From an uncultured Eubacteriales bacterium (GTDB taxonomy: Bacteria > Bacillota > Clostridia > Christensenellales > Aristaeellaceae): a DNA stretch of 64,000 bases. The DNA lies in assembly GCA_900315315.1 (NCBI GenBank), contig OMYT01000010.1, positions 1 to 64,000 on the forward strand, given 5' to 3'. A program made the translations under genes and the position numbers. The notes beneath the pieces were generated by a model, which was not told the DNA's origin, made no database searches, and saw only the letters and a program-made list of their open reading frames with translations. Of this stretch, positions 60,554-64,000 are shown piece by piece (the stretch's first letter is position 1; every line of letters begins with the position of its first letter).

Positions 60554-61509
60554 TCCGCGACCCCCTTTCCATAAGCGGCAATCAGGCCGACCAACGCATC
60601 GGCGAAGGCCTCCCTGTCCACATCCACGAGGCAGGTGGCATTCGGCGCCTCACCGGTAATCCCGTACCAGTCTGGGACGGTCGCGCCCCGGCAGTAATCG
60701 CCGCCGGTTTCAATCTGCACATAATAATCCCGCATGGTGAAGATCTCCGGATGGATGAGCGCCATTACCGCGCAGGGATCATGCATGGGGGCGCCTTTGT
60801 AGTCCAGATTCCGGTGGAAGCGGTAGAAAAACTCCAGCCACTGCCAGACGATCCCGCTGACGGGGTTTCCCAGGCTGCGGATCCTTTCAAAATCCTCCGG
60901 GTAAATCAGCGCTTTCTCCGTCACATCCAGCCCGGCCATGAGGATCGGGACGCCGGATTCGAAGACGATCTTCGCCGCCTCCGGATCCACGAGGATATTG
61001 AACTCCGCGGCCGGGGTCCAGTTGCCGAAACCCAGGCCGCCGCCCATCAGGCTGATCCGCCCGATCCGTTCCCTCAGCTCCGGATGGGACAGGAGGAAGG
61101 CGGCGGTATTGGTCAGCGGCCCCGTGGAAACGATCGTAACCTTCTCTTCGCAGGAGCGGATGACGCGCGCCATCAACTCCACGGCGGGCAGAGGCTCCTC
61201 TTCCATCACGGGAGCCGGCAGCGCCGGCCCGTCCAGCCCGGTTTCCCCATGGATGGAGGGGGCGTTCATCAGGTCCGCGAGCAGCGGATGCGAACAGCCC
61301 CGGGCGATGGGCGCCTTCAGGCCGATCAGCGTGCAGACCCGGCGGGCGTTATAAGTCGTTTTTTCAATGGTCTGGTTACCGGCGGCCGTGGTGACCGCAA
61401 GGATGCGGAACCGCCCGCTGCCATGGGCAATGGTCCAGGCGATGGCATCATCATGGCCGGGATCCCCATCCAGGATGACGGGGATCTTCGGAAAATCATT
61501 CATCTGCAT
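60550..61509 (-). CDS. Nucleoside hydrolase, second paralogue
   Basis: 319 residues; AAAGGAA before the ATG. N-terminal LDGDPGHDDA (Asp14, 16, 20, 21), GNQTIEKT, MGGGLGFGNWTPAAEFNILVDPEAA and HDPCAVMALIHPEIF. About a third identical to its downstream neighbour by eye, so they probably divide purine and pyrimidine nucleosides. Two non-identical hydrolases downstream of a nucleoside importer argue for substantial use of exogenous nucleosides. Confidence 0.94.
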   Translation of the reverse strand: MQMNDFPKIPVILDGDPGHDDAIAWTIAHGSGRFRILAVTTAAGNQTIEKTTYNARRVCTLIGLKAPIARGCSHPLLADLMNAPSIHGETGLDGPALPAPVMEEEPLPAVELMARVIRSCEEKVTIVSTGPLTNTAAFLLSHPELRERIGRISLMGGGLGFGNWTPAAEFNILVDPEAAKIVFESGVPILMAGLDVTEKALIYPEDFERIRSLGNPVSGIVWQWLEFFYRFHRNLDYKGAPMHDPCAVMALIHPEIFTMRDYYVQIETGGDYCRGATVPDWYGITGEAPNATCLVDVDREAFADALVGLIAAYGKGVAE

Positions 61510-61533
61510 TTCGGGCCGTTCCTTTATCGCATT

Positions 61534-62511
61534 TCATTTCTTTGCTTTTGCTTCGGAGACCGCGGCAAGGGTATGACGCTTTTTCATCCGGTTATTCCTG
61601 GCAACCGCGAAGATCACCAGGCCGATGATCGTCACCGCGTAGGGGATGGGAGAGGCCAGATTGGAATCCAGGCCGATGGCGGAGAATTTGATGCCAAGGG
61701 CCTGCGCAAAGCCGAAGACGAGTGCAGAGAGCGTGCCGCCCAGACATTCCCCGCCGCCCATGGCCTGGGCGGCCAGCGCGATGAAGCCGCGGCCTGAGAC
61801 CATATCCTGGGACCAGCCCTGGGCGTAGGCCATCGACATGAAGGCGCCGCCGAAGCCGCTCATCAGGCCGGAGAACGCAATCGCGGTATATTTGATTTTC
61901 AGGACGGAAACGCCGACGGAGGACGCGGCATTCGGATTTTCACCGGTGGCGCGGATGTTCAGGCCGAGCGGCGTTTTATAAAGCATGACTGAGGTCAGGA
62001 TGCAGAAGAGGAAGGCCAGGTAGGTCAGCAGATTATGGCCGGAAATGATCCCGCCCAGGAAAGGGATCTTTTCAATCAGCGGGATATCGATATTCGGGAT
62101 GCACAGCGCCCTGGTGATCAGGCCTGTGGTGGATGCCATGGCCTTGCCCTCCGTCAGGTTGGTGATGACCTTGCAGAGGAAGAGCGTTCCGCCGGAGCCC
62201 ATCATGTTTATCGCGATACCGACAAGGATAATATCCGTCTTCAGCCTGAAGGCGAAGAAACCCATCGCAAGCGACATCAAAACACCCGTGGCCAGCGCAG
62301 CCAGCAAGCCCCAGAACCAGCTGCCGGCATAATAACTGACCAGGGAACCGGACAGGGCGGAGAACATCATCAGGCCTTCCAGACCGATGTTGGCAAAACC
62401 GGCTTTTTCAACTACGATGGCCGCCAGCGTGGCGAAAATAATCGGAACGGAGATGCGGATAATCGAGAAGAAAAACTCCGGAGTGGCCAGCTTACCCAGA
62501 AAATCCAACAT
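61534..62511 (-). CDS. Nucleoside ABC transporter permease (NupQ/YufQ type)
   Basis: Membrane permease of the BPL_transp_2 family, 325 residues, about nine spans. Typical MFSALSGSLVSYY, LKTDIILVGIAINMMGSGGTLFL, GENPNAASSVGV and SGLMSGFGGAFMSM blocks. Forms the pore with the adjacent permease. In Bacillus the homologous NupNOPQ imports guanosine and other nucleosides; the downstream nucleoside hydrolases support a nucleoside substrate here. Confidence 0.92.
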   Translation of the reverse strand: MLDFLGKLATPEFFFSIIRISVPIIFATLAAIVVEKAGFANIGLEGLMMFSALSGSLVSYYAGSWFWGLLAALATGVLMSLAMGFFAFRLKTDIILVGIAINMMGSGGTLFLCKVITNLTEGKAMASTTGLITRALCIPNIDIPLIEKIPFLGGIISGHNLLTYLAFLFCILTSVMLYKTPLGLNIRATGENPNAASSVGVSVLKIKYTAIAFSGLMSGFGGAFMSMAYAQGWSQDMVSGRGFIALAAQAMGGGECLGGTLSALVFGFAQALGIKFSAIGLDSNLASPIPYAVTIIGLVIFAVARNNRMKKRHTLAAVSEAKAKK

Positions 62512-62514
62512 ATC

Positions 62515-63669
62515 TCAGTCCTCCTTCAGCGCGCCCGCCCGGGCCAGCTCTTCTTCCGCGGATTTCACGACCAGCTTCTGGCGATACTTCGACAGGAACC
62601 GGTCCGCCGCGAAGAACAGGAAAATGACCCCCTGGATGATATTGATCAGCTGCGCCGGGACCCTGGCATAGGTAGCCATCAGATCGCACCCCTTGGACAG
62701 GTAGGCCATAAAGAATGCCGCCAGGGGAACCATGTACGGATTGTTTCCCGCCAGGATCGCGATGGTGATACCGGTCCACCCGTACCCCGGAAGCGCGTTC
62801 CAGGAAAAGGTTTCGTAGCGCCCGAGCATCTCGATGCCGCCGCCCGCGCCGGCAAGGAAGCCGCCGATCAGCTGGGAAAGCACGATGGTTTTCCCGACAT
62901 TCATGCCGGAATAACGGGCGAATTCCTGATTGATTCCGATCATCCGGATCGAATAACCCCAGCGGGAGCGATACATAAACAACCCGCACAGCAGAACCGC
63001 AATGAGTGCAAGCGGGAAGCCCCATGTGAGCTTGGCGCCGATGAAGAGCGGATCGTTCACCATGGCCGGGATGTTGGCGCTTTCCAGAAAACGATGGGAC
63101 TGGATCTGGCCCTTGCTCTTGTCCGCCAGGAAGGAATTCATCAGGAATTTGATGACATACATGATGATGTAATTCAGCATCAGGGAACAGACCATCTCGC
63201 TCACGTTCAGCTTTGCTTTCAGCAAAGCCGGAATGAGCATGACAACGGAGACAGCCGTTCCGCAGAGCAGCACAGCCACCAGAGGATGGATACCTGCCGG
63301 CAGCGGCAGGTAGATCGCCACCATGGCCGCGACAAAGGCGCCCAGCATGATGCCGCCTTCGGCGCCCAGGTTGAACTGGTTGGCGGAGAACATCACACAA
63401 ACCGAAAGGCCGGTAAAGATGATGGGGATCATGGCGGCAAAGATATCCAGCAGCCGCTTTGCCTCAAAGCTGAGGCCGGCATTTTTGCTGAAGCGGAAAA
63501 TCGGCCCGAGAAGCAGTTGCTTGAGGGCTTCCCCGGTGGCCTGCAGCTTATCCATGAAGGTCTTGCCTTCCGCACTGATGAAAATCAGTACGGTGGCAAC
63601 CAGAAGCGCGATCAGGATCGCTACCAGGCTCCGGATGACGGTAAATCGAAGCTGTCTTTTCCTAGTCAT
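62515..63669 (-). CDS. Nucleoside ABC transporter permease (NupP/YufP type)
   Basis: 384 residues, about ten spans, with GLSVCVMFSANQFNLGAEGGIMLGAFVAAMVAIYLPLP and SGMNVGKTIVLSQLIGGFLAGAGGGIEMLGRYETF as the recognisable family blocks. Starts 8 bases inside the ATPase gene and ends 3 bases before the second permease gene, so the operon is tightly coupled. Confidence 0.92.
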   Translation of the reverse strand: MTRKRQLRFTVIRSLVAILIALLVATVLIFISAEGKTFMDKLQATGEALKQLLLGPIFRFSKNAGLSFEAKRLLDIFAAMIPIIFTGLSVCVMFSANQFNLGAEGGIMLGAFVAAMVAIYLPLPAGIHPLVAVLLCGTAVSVVMLIPALLKAKLNVSEMVCSLMLNYIIMYVIKFLMNSFLADKSKGQIQSHRFLESANIPAMVNDPLFIGAKLTWGFPLALIAVLLCGLFMYRSRWGYSIRMIGINQEFARYSGMNVGKTIVLSQLIGGFLAGAGGGIEMLGRYETFSWNALPGYGWTGITIAILAGNNPYMVPLAAFFMAYLSKGCDLMATYARVPAQLINIIQGVIFLFFAADRFLSKYRQKLVVKSAEEELARAGALKED

Positions 63670-64000
63670 GGCAAACCCTCCCGATTTCTTCCGCGCTCTG
63701 CTGCTTCAGGCCGAGCATGTATTCACCCATGATATCATCCGTCAGGTCGGAGGTGTCCTCAAAATACGCGGCAATCTGCCCGCCGTGCATGACGATCAGA
63801 CTGTCGGACAGCTCCATGACCTCGTTGAGGTCCGCGGAAACCAGCAACACCGCGACGCCCGACCGGGAAAGTTCCACCAGCTTCTTCCGGATGAACTCGG
63901 TAGCGCCCACGTCGATTCCCCGGGTGGGCTGGTCCGCGAGGATCAGGACGGGGCTGCTGGAAAACTCCCGGGCGACAACCACCTTCTGGATATTTCCCCC
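63662..64000 (-). CDS. Nucleoside ABC transporter ATPase, C-terminal part
   Basis: 113 codons of a gene that continues past the window. The second ABC module is visible: signature GGNIQKVVVAREF, Walker B VLILADQPTRGIDVGA (Asp-Gln for the usual Asp-Glu, as in the second site of several RbsA-like ATPases) and switch LLVSADLNEVMELSDSLIVMHGG. It belongs to the double-domain NupO/YufO type. The upstream lipoprotein gene should lie to the right, outside the window. Confidence 0.9.
   Translation of the reverse strand, partial: GGNIQKVVVAREFSSSPVLILADQPTRGIDVGATEFIRKKLVELSRSGVAVLLVSADLNEVMELSDSLIVMHGGQIAAYFEDTSDLTDDIMGEYMLGLKQQSAEEIGRVCHD

Overview
The window reads as a chromosomal segment of a GC-rich, low-G+C-phylum-type Firmicute (class Clostridia), most likely an uncultured gut or rumen lineage. 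Evidence: SD-led genes (AGGAGG type), consensus TTGACA-N17-TATAAT promoters, a T-box leader, a CD1871A-type CXXC protein, a PPi-type phosphofructokinase, SpoIIE-type phosphatases, a Nif11-type RiPP precursor and no outer-membrane genes. An Aristaeella-like relative is my guess from overall style, not something the sequence proves. No rRNA, tRNA, CRISPR array, transposase or phage genes were seen.

Layout. 1-6818: carbohydrate region, with a CUT1 sugar ABC transporter (two permeases and a binding protein, minus strand) behind a promoter carrying a perfect LacI-type operator, a divergent GH13 oligo-alpha-glucosidase, and an orphan DUF3502-type binding protein. 7035-9697: ferrous iron uptake (FeoA-FeoB fusion and a 50-residue Cys-rich partner) with a likely metal-responsive operator. 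10766-18271: a complete branched-chain amino acid ABC transporter (livJ-H-M-G-F) followed by a separately controlled, T-box-regulated fusion of XRE HTH, cupin and acyl-CoA/AMP ligase. 18555-25111: a CARDB-type surface protein, a membrane ferredoxin protein fused to two near-identical TlpA thioredoxin domains with its CXXC membrane partner, and a sensor PP2C phosphatase. 25224-32817: accessory stretch with small secreted proteins, a DUF308 membrane operon, an XRE regulator, a carboxylesterase and a deleted relative, and two Nif11-type RiPP precursor genes, one broken by a nonsense codon. 33113-58691: housekeeping block secA, prfB, DUF1461, tsaD, diguanylate cyclase, uvrA, second PP2C phosphatase, purA, PPi-pfk, a peptidoglycan-binding surface protein, L,D-transpeptidase, asnA, pth, mfd, lspA and a RluD-type pseudouridine synthase. 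58704-64000: a GNAT protein, then a nucleoside salvage operon (BMP-type nucleoside ABC transporter, cut by the window end, and two nucleoside hydrolases).

Superimposed on this is a dispersed family of small hairpin elements, mostly placed at gene 3' ends: a 9-nt loop TTTCCG(A/G)TC held by stems whose sequence varies between copies but stays paired, followed by a CCTTCGG mini-hairpin. A second repeat family (GAGATCC...GGATGACA) occurs between genes and, in frame, inside mfd. The strongest unexplained items are the T-box in front of an acyl-CoA ligase fusion, the covarying hairpin family, the in-frame repeat in Mfd, and the RiPP precursor pair with no modification enzyme in view.
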